Positions 1 to 12,549 of a DNA stretch of 64,000 bases are shown piece after piece. The DNA comes from Prinia subflava. Lineage: Eukaryota; Chordata; Aves; Passeriformes; Cisticolidae. The notes under the pieces were generated by a model, which worked only from the letters and a program-made list of their open reading frames with translations, searched no databases and was not told the DNA's origin. The stretch covers positions 62,683,322-62,747,321 of the forward strand of contig NC_086250.1 in the NCBI RefSeq assembly GCF_021018805.1. Direction: 5' to 3'. The translations under genes were made by a program, and so were the position numbers. Each line of letters starts with the position of its first letter. Within the stretch, counting starts at the first letter, position 1.

Positions 1-1050
1 TTGTGATTCACATAATTTTTTGGTTACCAGGAAACTATTCTTAACTGTCCATTTTCTGGTTTACTTAACTCTTCTTCTCTGGTTATTGTTGAGTGAAACT
101 AACAGTTTTTGTTGGTATTTCTTACACAACTTAGTCTTTTGATTATTTTTTTCAGATAACCATTTAGAAACCACACAGACAGCAAAATACAAGTACAGAA
201 GAAAAAAAATTATTTTCTGTAGAACATCACTTGGAACCTATTCACTGTAATGCCCACCCACATCCTGTAATCATTCTTTTTCCCACCCTTTCTTTATTGC
301 AGTCCTCCAAAGGTTACTTTTGGTGCTAATCTCTTTTTTTCCCACTATATTTTTGCCCTTAGTATGTGAGGCATTTTAGCACCTTGTACTTCTGTGCTAA
401 CTCCTCCAGATCCTCCTTTCTATTTTGGCGAAAACGGTCACCTTTTCAGTGCTTTCCTGTTATTTTCCAGCAGGTCACAGATTCCTGCTGGCCCTATACA
501 TGACACTGGGCAAAACTTTTGAGTGAGTTTGCAGACTCCTGCAAGGCGGGTGGCTGGGAATTAATACTCTGGGAGTTAAAGTGCCCTCAGGAAACTGGGT
601 TAGGGATGGCTCAAAGGGAAGGTTAAGTGCCTGTCCTAGAGTCATGCCCTTCTACGAGCCAATGAAGCAGGCAGGGTGAAACGGTGCTATGATGGCACAT
701 AACTGGTTATTGCCTTAAGGAAATGGGTGATCAACAGGGTACTCAGCTTGACCTATCTGGGAACTGTCTTTGGGCTGGAGCGCCACTGAGTAACTAAAGG
801 ACAGCAGTGCCAGAGCCCAAATTATGGGCTTTTGAGAATTCCCTTTTCCACGCTTGCTAAAGAGCATCTTTTTCTGCATAAAGTACTGTCCCTCATGAGT
901 CAGAGCCCCCTGGAGGCTCAGAAAGGGGCTGCCTTGCAACTTCAGCACTTGTAACCCTTCTGCCCTTGCAGATGGCAAGAGCAAGGGCCACCTCTCCTGT
1001 CAGCCCCACGGAGGCTCTGCTGACCCCTGGGGACCGAGTGCTGCTGAGCT
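1..1050. other. Intronic stretch grading from AT-rich into GC-rich sequence
   Basis: The first 450 bases are AT-rich and featureless. From about 480 the composition becomes more balanced, leading into the minisatellite at 1051. A good plus-strand splice-acceptor-like string (pyrimidine tract ending TTGCAG) ends at 971. I recognise no gene. The transition could be part of an old mobile element, but nothing identifies one. Confidence 0.5.
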
Positions 1051-1663
1051 GCCCGGCCCGCGGGCCCTGCCCCGGCAGCCTCAGCTCCTCCTGCCCCGGC
1101 AGCCTCAGCTCCTCCCGTCCCGGTACCGGGCCCGTTCCCCGGCAGCCTCAGCTCCTCCCGACCCGGCCCGCGGGCCCTGCCCCGGCAGCCTCAGCTCCTC
1201 CCGCCCCGGCAGCCTCAGCTCCTCCTGCCCCGGTACCGGGCCCTGCCCTGGCAGCCTCAGCTCCTCCCGCCCCGGCAGCCTCAGCTCCTCCCGCCCCGGC
1301 AGCCTCAGCTCCTCCTGTCCCGGTACCGGGCCCGTTCCCCGGCAGCCTCAGCTCCTCCTGCCCCGGTACCGGGCCCGTTCCCCGGCAGCCTCAGCTCCTC
1401 CTGCCCCGGCAGCCTCAGCTCCTCCTGCCCCGGTACCGGGCCCTGCCCTGGCAGCCTCAGCTCCTCCTGCCCCGGCAGCCTCAGCTCCTCCTGCCCCGGT
1501 ACCGGGCCCTGCCCCGGCAGCCTCAGCCCCTCCTGCCCCGGTACCGGGCCCTGCCCCGGCAGCCTCAGCTCCTCCTGCCCCGGTACCGGGCCCTGCCCCG
1601 GCAGCCTCAGCTCCTCCTGTCCCGGTACCGGGCCCTGCCCCGGCAGCCTCAGCTCCTCCTGCC
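1051..1663. repeat. GC-rich compound minisatellite (24-bp and 18-bp units, about 42-bp higher-order period)
   Basis: The array is built from two modules. One is 24 bp with core CAGCCTCAGCTCCTCC, present 17 times. The other is 18 bp containing CCCGGTACCGGG, with nine GGTACC copies; two further positions, near 1051 and 1160, carry a GCCCGCGGGC variant instead. The modules alternate, often as 24+18 = 42 bp and sometimes with the 24-mer doubled. Because all unit lengths are multiples of three, frames stay open on both strands and give Pro/Ala/Gln-rich or Gly/Ala-rich translations. These are by-products of the repeat, not genes. The 12-bp core of the 18-mer is a perfect palindrome. Copy number is probably polymorphic. 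Confidence 0.95.
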
Positions 1664-4600
1664 TGGCACTGCCTCACGCAGCCACCGAGAGACCCGAACC
1701 TGTCACTTCCCATCTCCTCCCTTTTCCTACCACTCTGAGCAAAGCCCTTTCCTCCTGTGTGACTCAAACACACAAGTTTACCAGGGTCTGTAAATCCATT
1801 TTATTGTTAGTTTGTTCAGAAATTACAGATTCTGACCCTTTAGCCAGAATCTTGCTTCAGGTATGAGCTAAGTTCCGTCTCTTTAAGTGAAAAACATCAC
1901 AATTCAACGATTACCCCAATTTAATTTGCCTCCTGGTATGCTGTATGCAAGGTCTTTTAGCTGAAGATATGTCACCTTTCTTACTTTTAACTTTTTGTAA
2001 TAATCAACAGATTTTTTAAAACACTGACTTCTACCAAAATATGTGATGACAGCTATTTCAGCCCATATCCCTGCATACAGCCATCCTGAGAAACATCCCT
2101 TTTCTTTCTCCCCTCACCAAAACTCTCATCTCATTTTCGTTTTTTAAATCTCTTCAATTTTCTTAACTCGGGAAGTTTAAAGTTCATTTACTGTTTGCTG
2201 AAAACACTATCTTCTTTTTGCTTGAGAGCCTTGTATGTCCAGCAAACCACAACGCAAGATGAGGGAGTGGTTATTGTAGTGTCACTGCCATCTAATTAAA
2301 AAAGATACACCGCAAAGAAGTGTCTAAAATTTCAATTAATTCACTACAACATATATCTCCAGCCCTTTTGTCTGTGAAGAAAACGCTAAACTTGAGAACA
2401 ACATCTTCCTGAGAGTACTGGCTTCCTAAAATAAGAAGACTCAGAGGCAAGCCAATTGTTCTAATCAAAGCTGCGACTTTCACTTACGCTATTGCTAACA
2501 CACATCATTTAGCGGAATGATTGAAATGATGCTTTGTAAATGGATGTAATGGCAGATAACAGGGCATGGTCTAGGGAAACCAGCTGTCATGAAAATCTGC
2601 AGAAGCTGGGGAATAAGATAATCCTTCTTCCCAGAATAAAGCAAATTGTTTCCCCTTTCTCAAGATGGGACAGAAAATTCCTCTTTTCCTCAGTATTAAA
2701 CGTTTCAGTAAGCTCTAGATGTGTGAAATACACGTCCTTCATGCCAAAAGTCCCAGCTGTCCACTAATCACTTGCCAATATCTCTTTTCTAAATGTGCTG
2801 CCATATTCATATGGAAAGTGCTAAAAAGTACAGTATAACATGATATACACATAATATATATAATTATGTGAAGTAGGGTAATTTTAATGAAACAATAACA
2901 TGCTCGTTTCTCTTTTTTGTCTTTCTAGAACCTTTATTTCTCTTTCACCATCTCACTGAAATTTGAGCTGAATCAGATTACTAACTATGCTAAATACATA
3001 TAAGCCACTTACTCCTTTATAATATTTAGTCCAAGTATTTTTCTTCATGAGCCATTGTAAGATTTGACTACAAGGAGAAGGTGAAATTTTAAAATTCAGT
3101 TTTCTCATTCAGGTAAAGGACTCCAAAGTAGTTGTCCACAGAGAAAAAAGCACCAAATTTATATTTTTTAGAAGTATGTATCTTTCCCCCATATTTGAAT
3201 TAGTGTTTGAGAAGTAGATCTTCTACTTCTACCTTATTCCTCATTCAGTCAGTGATAGGTAAGTAAATTAAGAGCAAAATCATACGCATAAACTGATTTT
3301 CTCATTAAAATTATAGGTCTTGATGTCTTTTCAGAAGCAGACTCCTCTGAGTTGGTAAAAAGTGTTAATGATATTGTACGATTTTTTAAAACAATTATTG
3401 TTACAAATATTAAATATTAGATACTAAAAGGCAAGTGAGCCAAGAGGCTTTTGCTGGCAATGCTGTATTGCTATGAATCAAAACATCTTACTAATAATGT
3501 TTTTATTTTCAGGACTATCACCTAAAATCGCAAGCAAATTTTAATTTTAATACAATTACTCCTTAAATTTATTCTCAATATTTTGGCTAGTCTTAGATTT
3601 TGTATGCTAATTTCCTTGTAGATAATTTAGAACCTTGAGGTCGATTTGTTTAAGTGCAACAACCACTCCAGCCTAGGACAAAGAAAATATGATTGCTTAA
3701 ATCTCATATATGCATCTTCCCATAGGACTGGAATACAGATGAGCTGCAAATGAAACACTCTCATCACCACACTGCCCAAAGCAATTTTCCAGTATGCCCC
3801 CTCCCCTCAGGACATATTTTACTCCACCTTTACTATGTTTATGACATGATTTACATGTTAATGAGAAGTGACAGGGACTAAGTAATTAGGAAGCAAGACT
3901 GTAGCTCGTCATGCATTTTAAATACTGTAAACTGCAATTCTGAAATAAATATTCAGCCCCTTTCCTCATTTTCTTCTTAATTAGAAAACACAATCAATTC
4001 AGTCTTTATAACCCAAATATACCTTCCAAAGGTAAATAACAGAAAAAAATGCATAGCTAGAATAAACATGTCTGATCAGGCTAGTTCTTGTACATTTTGC
4101 AATTTTTCTTATTGCATTCTGTTTATTAAGCTTGGACACTACAGTGAGAGCAACATAAAATCTAGAGAACAGTCCTTCCTCTGAGGCTATGACCTCTGTA
4201 AAGCTACAGTGGTTTGCACTGGATGGAAATGCTGCATGGATGTGCAGCTGTGTCTTACCTGGATAACTGTGGGTGAAGAACTTTGTGTTATGACTGGGGA
4301 GAACATCTCTACATGGGGCTATCGAGGCCCTGCAATAAAATCTGAAGGCTTCTGTGTTTGGACAGAATGTCTTTCTGATGATGTACAGGAAGGAAAGTGA
4401 AGAAATTCAGGACAGCTGACAACCCCTGTGTATGTATGGAAGGCAAGGAGTGGGAAATGCCTACCAGTACAGCCATTTCCACAGTAGGGATGAAAGTGGT
4501 GCCAGTCAACCACAACCTCTATCATCTTCTTCATCTCCTTTCACATCCCTTCCCCACACACAGTGACTTTGCTCTTTCCAAGTTTTTACAAGGTGCTTTT

Positions 4601-5213
4601 TGTATGATCAGGACCTCAGAAAATAATGCTTACTGTTTCAATACTGATTGTCTATGGTGCTGAGGGAATTAAGTTTCAGAATACACTGCTGATCTATGAA
4701 CACTTAGAATTACCATTCTAATTATTCAGGTCAGGAAAAAACTTACAGCAAAAAAAGAAACTTGCTTCAAAGTATTCTAATTGAAAAAAAAATCAAATCA
4801 TTCTCCTTGCAGATCTTCACAGTTCTTTTTGTTAAATATATAACAAAGTTTAAAGACCTCTGAAGCTAAAAACTCTGTTGGGTTTATGTTACCATTCTAC
4901 GCATTTTGCTTTCAAACATTAAATGCTTGGAGTATGCCATAGCAATGTGGTGCTTTTTTTTTAGTAAGAGATGCTGCAGGAAACAGGATGCATATTTACT
5001 AATCCTTATTTCATTATTGAAAACAGTTGTAATGGGTGCAGACATGATGGAGGTTTCTTGGTAGAGAAGTGACCAAAATAGAGCCGATAACCATTAGATA
5101 GGTGGTGATAGGTATAGTACCTCTTCTCTGAACAAGAAATACTTTCTATCAGCCCATTTACAGTTCATGACTGCCTGGTGAACTCTGTTCATTGACAGGA
5201 CGTTTAGGTTTCC
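1664..5213. other. Unique AT-rich intronic DNA
   Basis: I see no recognisable gene, RNA or mobile element here. It holds short T and A runs, an alternating AT stretch near 2845-2875, and chance reading frames under 90 codons with no family signature. It separates the minisatellite from the solo LTR. Confidence 0.55.
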
Positions 5214-5218
5214 AGATG

Positions 5219-5768
5219 TGTGCTGCTTTTGCTTGGGATACAATTTTCTTTATAGTATCTGTTATGGGATTTTGGATTTGTGCTGGAAAGAGTGTTGATT
5301 ATAAGGGGTATTTTAGTTTATTGCTAAGCAGAGCTCACACTCAGTCAAGGTCTTCTCTCTTCCTCACCCCATCCGACCAACAATTGAGCAAGGGGTGCAC
5401 AAGGAGTTGAGAGGGGACACAGCTGGGACAGCTGACCCCAACAGCATGGCCTCATGCTCAGCACAAAGCAGGGGGAAGAAGGAGAAAGCAGGAGGCTTTC
5501 AGTGGTGGCATTTCTCTGCCCAAGTCACCACTGTGCATGACAGAGCTCTGCTTTTAAGTAGGTTGCTGTACAACTGCCTGAAATGGTGAATGAATTCCTT
5601 TTGTTTTGCTTGTACACACAGTGATTTTGCCTTACCTACCAAACTGTCTCTATCCCAGCCCACGAGTTTTCTCACTCTTGCTCTTCTGATGCTTTCCCCA
5701 TCCCCTCCAGGGGCAGTGAGTGAGCAGCTGTATGCAGCTCAGTTGCCAGCTGGGGTTAAACCATGACA
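5219..5768 (+). mobile_element. Solo LTR of an avian endogenous retrovirus (ERVL-type)
   Basis: This is a 550-bp element beginning TGTGCTGC and ending CCATGACA, with the usual TG...CA ends. It is bounded by identical 5-bp repeats AGATG at 5214-5218 and 5769-5773, which are its target-site duplication. Several internal blocks match an LTR family common in bird genomes as I remember it: GTGCACAAGGAGTTGAGAGG, CACAGCTGGGACAGCTGACC, ACGAGTTTTCTCACTCTTGC, and the end GCTGGGGTTAAACCATGACA. A 5-bp duplication is typical of ERVL-class elements. There is no second LTR or internal region nearby, so this is a solo LTR left by recombination. It carries no viral gene. The family name needs a library match. 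Confidence 0.88.
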
Positions 5769-5773
5769 AGATG

Positions 5774-8700
5774 CTTATATAGTACTAAGAAATCCAAGTG
5801 TTCTCTAGGGGCATATTATGTATAATTGCTATACATGCAAGGTCTTTACAACCATTACCATGGAAAGGATCTTGTTGATACAGGATTTGAAAACTAATCA
5901 TGCATATACTATAAAGACTGAAGTATAAATAGATTTTTACCCAAACTGAAGCACTAAGAGATGACAATGATGTATGCAAAGAAACCACAAACTAGTGTGA
6001 ATAGTTTACTTTTGTCTCTTTTTCCAACAAAATATGTTCACAACTTTTCCCTCAGTAAGATAATGTATACTCAAGTCATTATTATATATTTGAATGTCCA
6101 ATGATACAAATATTTAAATATGAACAATAATGTCAATCTGAGAGCCACCCAAAGGTAGGAAAACACAGCAGTGATTAATTGTTTTTCGTTAGCAGTTTTC
6201 ATGGGAATACACTCTAAATATCTCAGCTTGAGGTACTTGACTCCTTCATCTATAAAATATGCAAAACAGTTAATTAAAAAAGGACAGCCAAGCTATTTCC
6301 AGTTCCACATTACCTATATTAAATAGATATGGAAATAAAGAGCCAAAACTCAACACTGAAAGTTAACTGGCAAATACAGGATTTCCTTTTAATTCCCTCT
6401 GAACTCAGCTACCCAGATAAGCATAAATTGCAGTCTATCTAGCCATTGAATACAGGAAGAAAAAAGGTGAATTATTCCTTTGAACTCATTTTTGACAGGT
6501 GAAGTGCTGGCAGTGAGACAGACTTTCTCAGCTTATTAAAAAAATAATTAATAGGCCAACTTGACCATCTGTTTACATATTGTATGGCAACTACTGTGTC
6601 TGGAGTATGAAAGATGAGATAGAAAAATGCCCCTCCCTAATAATCTGTTTAGTAAATGAGTTTTTTAAAAATGAAGAAAGGAGAATTTGAAATGCAGAGA
6701 TTGTAAAGGGGCAAAATCAGTTCTGAAAGCTGAAGCAGTTATAGTCAACAAAGAAAGGTGGATTTACTTAGCATTGGTGCGGGAGCATTTCTATAAATTA
6801 ACCCAAGGCCCATGTCTCATAATTCACTTGACAGTTTATCAGCCCTGAAAATGAATTCAGGCAATTTAGATGAAGGATGGAAGCAGTGGCTTCAAAGCCC
6901 TGTGAGGCAGCTCAGAAATATTCCCTGAGCTTAAGCTTTTTGTGTTCTAAAGGTTAATGGTCCCCAATCATGCCTTCCACTGGGTTTTATTAGTGTAAAA
7001 ACCAGCCTGCAAGATACTCTGGGTGCAGCATAAGAAAGGTAAATAGCATGAAAGATAGTTGTTTTCAAATCAAGCTACCTTATGTTTGGCTAAGGGAGGA
7101 TGGGTTTATGAGTCTTCAAAGCCACCTTGAGGAACAGCCAGGACTACAAGAAAAACCACACATGTAGTTGGGCTTCTACCATGGTTTGCTAAGTCCTGTT
7201 GCTATCTAAGTGGTTGTATTTGGAACAAGAGTTTTCAAACATGCAGTACACATGAAAGTGTCTTCTAACTGATCCATAATACTGATGAAATCTGGCATAT
7301 GGACATTCAAAATTAGTTAAAATTATTTTCAAATGTTATGCTTAGGTCTGATCCTCTCTGCACACACCTGCAGTTTAGGAGTCAGAGGTCACAAACCCAT
7401 CTTTCATGAGTTGAGCAGCTACATACACAAGGGACACTTTTGTCGGCACTGTGGTTTTTCATATACACAAAAACTCAAAAAGAGGATTCTTTAATTCATA
7501 TATTCTTACCATTAAAGGGTCAGATCTCACTTTTGTGAGATAAAAGTCTGTCAGTAAAAGATAGGTTTACTAACTGTAAGCAAAACTGCCAATGTTTCTG
7601 TTAGCTTTTTTTCCTTAGTTCCCATCATGTTATGAGAAAGACTGTCTCAAGCAGGAAACACAGACTCTTAAGCCTGATAAACATGACTTAGGCTGATTCT
7701 TAAAATTCTTAAATACTTATTGTAATGATCTGGATTTTTGACTTCTGGGTTTTTTTCTGTCTATCATGTTGTGGTGGTCTTTTTACCTAAGTTCCTACTC
7801 TACTGCAAAATTCTGGTTAGAATTTTATGTAATTAGGGCAGTCTTTATTCCTGCTCCAAATGGCTTTATAGTATTGCTGTGCCCTATTAAACTGCTTTAT
7901 GCCATGCTGAGAGAGCACATTCCTGGCCATAGGTTCAAAGATGTAACACTGTAGGCATATTGCATTGTGAACGTCACTGAATGTTCTGTTAGACAAGTCA
8001 TAGAAGTTACTACCCTTAATATGTTTAGTTAATCTTCCTGGCACAGTCCTTCTGTCCAAGTTGGGGGAAAAGTTCCCTGATTTCATTGCTGTGCAAAAAA
8101 CGGAACTGGAAGGAGCTGTTGTGAACATCAAAGATGATCACTTGTTGCCTTGGCCTTCCAGCTCCACTGAAGTTTCTTTCACCAGAAGAAACTCATTCTG
8201 AGAGCCAGGTTAGACTGAGAGATCTCTGGAATGTAAGATGCACCTGTCACAATCTTGCAACGACCTTTAGTGGAGGACTGATGGTAAAGAAAAAATGTAA
8301 AGAAATCTCAACAAATCAGAATACCCCATGCCTTTCTTTTATTCACTAAAATGATGTACAGGTCCTTGATATCTTTTGCATTTCCTCAGAAGGGCCATAG
8401 TAGTGCTGCCAATATCACAATAGGCTCTCAGCATTCAGTTCAACTTCACATGTTGCCTTTTGTATAAAACACAAAGCATGTGAAGGAAACAGCAGATACT
8501 CCTTGTATTTTAGATGGCTGAAAAAGTTTGTGTACCTTAAACTTTTTAAAATGCAGCTGGATTTAATATTGCTGAAATGGAAGAAAGTGTTGGATTCTTT
8601 AATTTTAATATGGGTATCTATTTTAAACCAACAAACCTAGAAGCTTCCTGATAAAAAAATGAATGAAAAAAACTGCACTGTGAAGTAGCATTTAAAATAT

Positions 8701-9277
8701 ATATGTCCATCTTCCTTGTACAGTTAAGCTTGTAGCCCAGGTTTTAGAGCATTCACATCTCATCTGAGAGAAGGGTTCAGCACTTCTTCAGCAAAGTAAT
8801 AGGGTAGCCACTTCTAAATTTTTAATCCAGGTAAATTTTGATCGTCTGATAATATCTTGTGATAAGATTTTTGACTATATTTTTCAGAGTTCTGACTCTG
8901 AATAAATACTAGTTATTTCACTAGTAGAGAACAGAGGTTATAGCTTGAGGATGTTTTTCTTCCTGCTGTAAAAACATGTTATATAAATCATTAGAGAGTA
9001 CTACAATGGTTTTCTTTAAAATGAGGAGAAACATTGAAGTAATACAAAATTGATGAAATTATTCACTTACCCTCCTAAAACAGAATAGATAAAATTCAAA
9101 GAGATTAATACATATGAGATGTCATAAGTGAAAAGGGAACTGCAATTTCTCTCTAACTTTATTAGAAGTAAAAAAATACCCATGCAATACTTTTCAAACA
9201 CTAAACTAGTGTTTATCTTTTCACTTATTCACAGAAAACTCCTTCTAGTTACTTAGTCTTAGATTTTTTTTTACAGC
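5774..9277. other. Unique AT-rich intronic DNA
   Basis: No gene or mobile element was recognised. 6770-7030 has balanced composition with few simple runs and could be conserved noncoding sequence, but that is only an impression from base composition and needs an alignment. Confidence 0.5.
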
Positions 9278-9360
9278 CCAAGGGAACCATTGTGATTAGC
9301 CAGTCTGACCTCCTTGATAATCTCTGCAACAACTCAGGAAATGCGTGCCTAGAATTACAC
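9278..9360 (-). mobile_element. Degraded old CR1 LINE remnant
   Basis: The string ACCATTGTGATTAGCCAGTC followed by TGACCTCC resembles the antisense 3' region of old CR1 families shared by birds, crocodilians and turtles, as I recall them. It is far more diverged than the CR1 copies at 35015 and 57893 and has no intact tail, so the insertion would be ancient. Its edges are uncertain, and weaker similarity may continue to about 9390. Confidence 0.5.
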
Positions 9361-10338
9361 ATAACAGAATATAACTTCTAAAAAACATTTCTTTAATACT
9401 TAGGGTATTTCAAAGCACTTTACACACTAATAAAACAAAACTGACCAAGCAGTTTCTGGAAAACATCCACCACTGCTCCAGTGAACTACAAACCTTTAGT
9501 GCTCCAGTGGAAGTGATTACAAATCTCAAAGAGAGATGATATGAAACTTTAAAAGGTGATGAACTTCTTAACTAAATGTAAAATTTAGCATTCATTTACA
9601 CTCTGAAATATTTTATGACCTTGCAGAAAATACATTCAATATATATTTGACCCCAAATTGATTTTTTTATAATATTCAATACTTTTTACAGAACATGATA
9701 AGTTTTAAGTGACCAAATAGAAAAAAAAAAAATTTTGATACCATGAAGAATATAAGTGCATTTTGGCATGACCAAACTAGAGCAACAAATTTTGAAATTT
9801 GCTGACAATCAGCTAGAAGAAAATAATATTATTCACAGATAGTGAAAATGGCATTGCACTGCATTAACATGAAAGAATATGCAGCATTACTTTTAAAGTA
9901 ATTAGAAATATTTAGATATGTAATTCTCTGGTTACTTGGCATATTGAAATCAGCATTTGCCTAGTGCATAAAAATATATAAATGCAATTGCTTCTTTACT
10001 TTTTTTATTTTATTACTTTTTTAACCTTTTAAAAGAAGGATTTTTTTCAAGTTAAAAGAGATGGTGTGAATTACAGGATATAAATTTTATGCCTAAATCT
10101 CTTCCAAACTCTTCACTTGTCTTTATTCAGCTGCATTTCAGATGCTAACCTCTAATGCAGAAGCAACCTTTACCACTTGTAATTGGCTTACAAACTCCTG
10201 TCATTGTGTTTGACTTGCCCACCATCATCCAGGAACACAAGTGGGACATCAGACCAGCCCATGATTTTACACAATCTCACTTGCTGCATCAGCACCCAGG
10301 AGCTCCAGCAGGCCCTTGAACTACCCTGTGCATTCCCA

Positions 10339-10368
10339 CGTGTGTGCATTCCCTGTGGAATACACACG
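10339..10368. repeat. Bulged inverted repeat (12-bp stem, 4-base loop)
   Basis: CGTGTGTGCATTCC at 10339-10352 pairs with GGAATACACACG at 10357-10368 across a CTGT loop. One arm has a 2-base (GC) bulge. The stem is too short for a microRNA precursor and may be chance. Confidence 0.55.
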
Positions 10369-12528
10369 AGTGCACCTCCCTCCCTGCTCCCAGTGAAAGA
10401 CGTCTGAGCCAAGTGCAAGGTTCAGTACTTAGCTATAAGCCATGAATTTCCTTTCTTTAACAGAAGGGAAGAAATACATGATCATTACCAAAACCATCCA
10501 GAAATACACAGCATAACCTGAAAGCTCAGCTGATATATTTGACAAAGCATCTAGAAAATTCTTTATTATTTCTACTACTGATGTAGGCACAGCAAGCAAT
10601 TAAGAAAAGCTCCAGGCTGTAAGAAAATGCCTTTCACAGGGCGATGTGATAGATTAATCTGACCTTTTCAAAGGCATGGCCCACACAGGATTTCATACGG
10701 TGAATCCTGTATCAATCGTGTCTCATGGACCTAGAGGCTCTTCCTAAGAAAAACATGAAGGGAATGACTTGCTTTTAGAAACCTGAACACAGGAGTCTCC
10801 ACTTAAACCCGGCGCTTTAATGACCATTATGTTCAACAGGAATCAATTCAACACTGTAAAAGATTATAGAAGGCTGAACAATCAAGTGAACAATCCACTG
10901 ATCTCCAGTGAGCTGCAGTGCCACCTGCTCTCCTTCATTTCTTTTTGGGTCTCTCTACATCCAGTCCCCACTGCAGCTTTTATTACTCTTTGTCTTTTAA
11001 AGTAAAATCCTTCTCCTCTCAGAAACTACTTTTTCCATTACTGGCTCTTAAGTACTTTCTTGCATGATCAAATCAGATCTTCATTTCTCTTTTTTCCTTT
11101 ATACTTTATATTTTCAGATTATTTGGATTCTCTCAGCTTTTCTAGAATTAGAATCAGTCTTATTTTACTGTTATTTTCTGAACACTTTCCAAATATGCAG
11201 ATTTTACTGAACAGGATACATCTCTTACTTCTGTCATGAAACTTCTAATCTCTTACATTACTGAAAACTTAGAATTATGTTCTTCAAATAACTCCAGCTG
11301 ACAACCATTACAGTCTTTAGAAAATGTAGTGGCATAAATAAACATGATAAACTCTTCTATTTCGTTTCAGGTAGCTTACAAGCCTTATTAAACTGTTTTT
11401 CATTTTTGCATTAAAGTAATGGACTAGGAAAACAAAAAGTCACATGGTTAATTCTATGTATAGTTAATTTCAACAATTTCAGCAGGGCCACTCATGCATT
11501 AACCCCAGCAGGTACACAGACCTGTGGTAAGGATATAGTTTTGAATCACCACCTCAAAATCAAAACAAAACTAAATTGTATTCTCAGTATTTAGCATTTA
11601 ATTCCTACATACATGTTTAGGAGCATTGAGTCTCACCTGAAACCTTCTGGCACTTTTTAGCATTTAGGCTAAAAAAAATCAGTTAGGCCCTTTCATAAAA
11701 GGCAGAAGATTGAAATTCCCCAAATAATCACTAGTCAGTTATGGACAGGATGGACTATGAATCAGATTAAGTGAACTAGGTCAGATGGGCAATTGCTCTG
11801 CTGGCAGGTTTCTTTCCACTACAGAATTTTCATGGAGAAACAAGACAGGAAAGGGAAAGAGGAAAGAGATTTTCATTCATAGAGCTTAAGCTGGAAATTT
11901 TTGGAAGTTTCACTACTTGAGCTGAAGAATGAAAAAAAACTCTCTTAAAAATGTCTAATGGAATCAGTTAGTATGGAGAAGAAATAATTCATCCAATCTG
12001 TTCATTTGGCTTGAACACAAAAAATGAAAGGTAATAAATTATTATAGTTGAAGAAGTTACCAACAGAAACCCATGAAATAATGTTGAGTCAAATTGGGTG
12101 AAATAGAACAAATCTTATACAATATAGTTTTAAAAAATATGGCTAATATTGCAAGGAAAGATCTTTTAAAGTTCTTATGGATCAGTTGATGATTTTTTTA
12201 TTGGAGGAAGATATGAAAAATTCAATATTGCACATAACATTAATGCTTGAATGTTATATTGCATATCACTTGCACTTCCATTTTCCTGCAATTTTCAGTT
12301 CAACACTACACAACTGAAAGCTAAAGGGGTAAAAGCTATAAAATCTTGTATTTATAAAATATATGTATTTCCTCTAAAGTAAAGAATCAAATAATGAAAC
12401 ATCTATGGTATTTCCACTTAAGATATGGCAAAGTTTTCTACCATGAACACTTTGTAAGTGAATCTATCAAAAAAAATAATGGAGCAGCAGTTCAGACGAG
12501 TACTTGCTATGAATATTCTCACTGGCCT

Positions 12529-12549
12529 AGTTATAACACTGTTATAACT
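12529..12549. repeat. Short palindrome (10-bp arms, 1-base centre)
   Basis: AGTTATAACA and TGTTATAACT flank a single C. The 8-mer GTTATAAC inside each arm is itself palindromic. This kind of match can arise by chance in AT-rich DNA, and no function is implied. Confidence 0.6.

Noticed and set aside
966..1793. 275-codon Pro/Ala/Gln-rich frame as a protein gene
   Set aside because: It is the translation of a minisatellite with unit lengths divisible by three. The same array is open on the other strand too.
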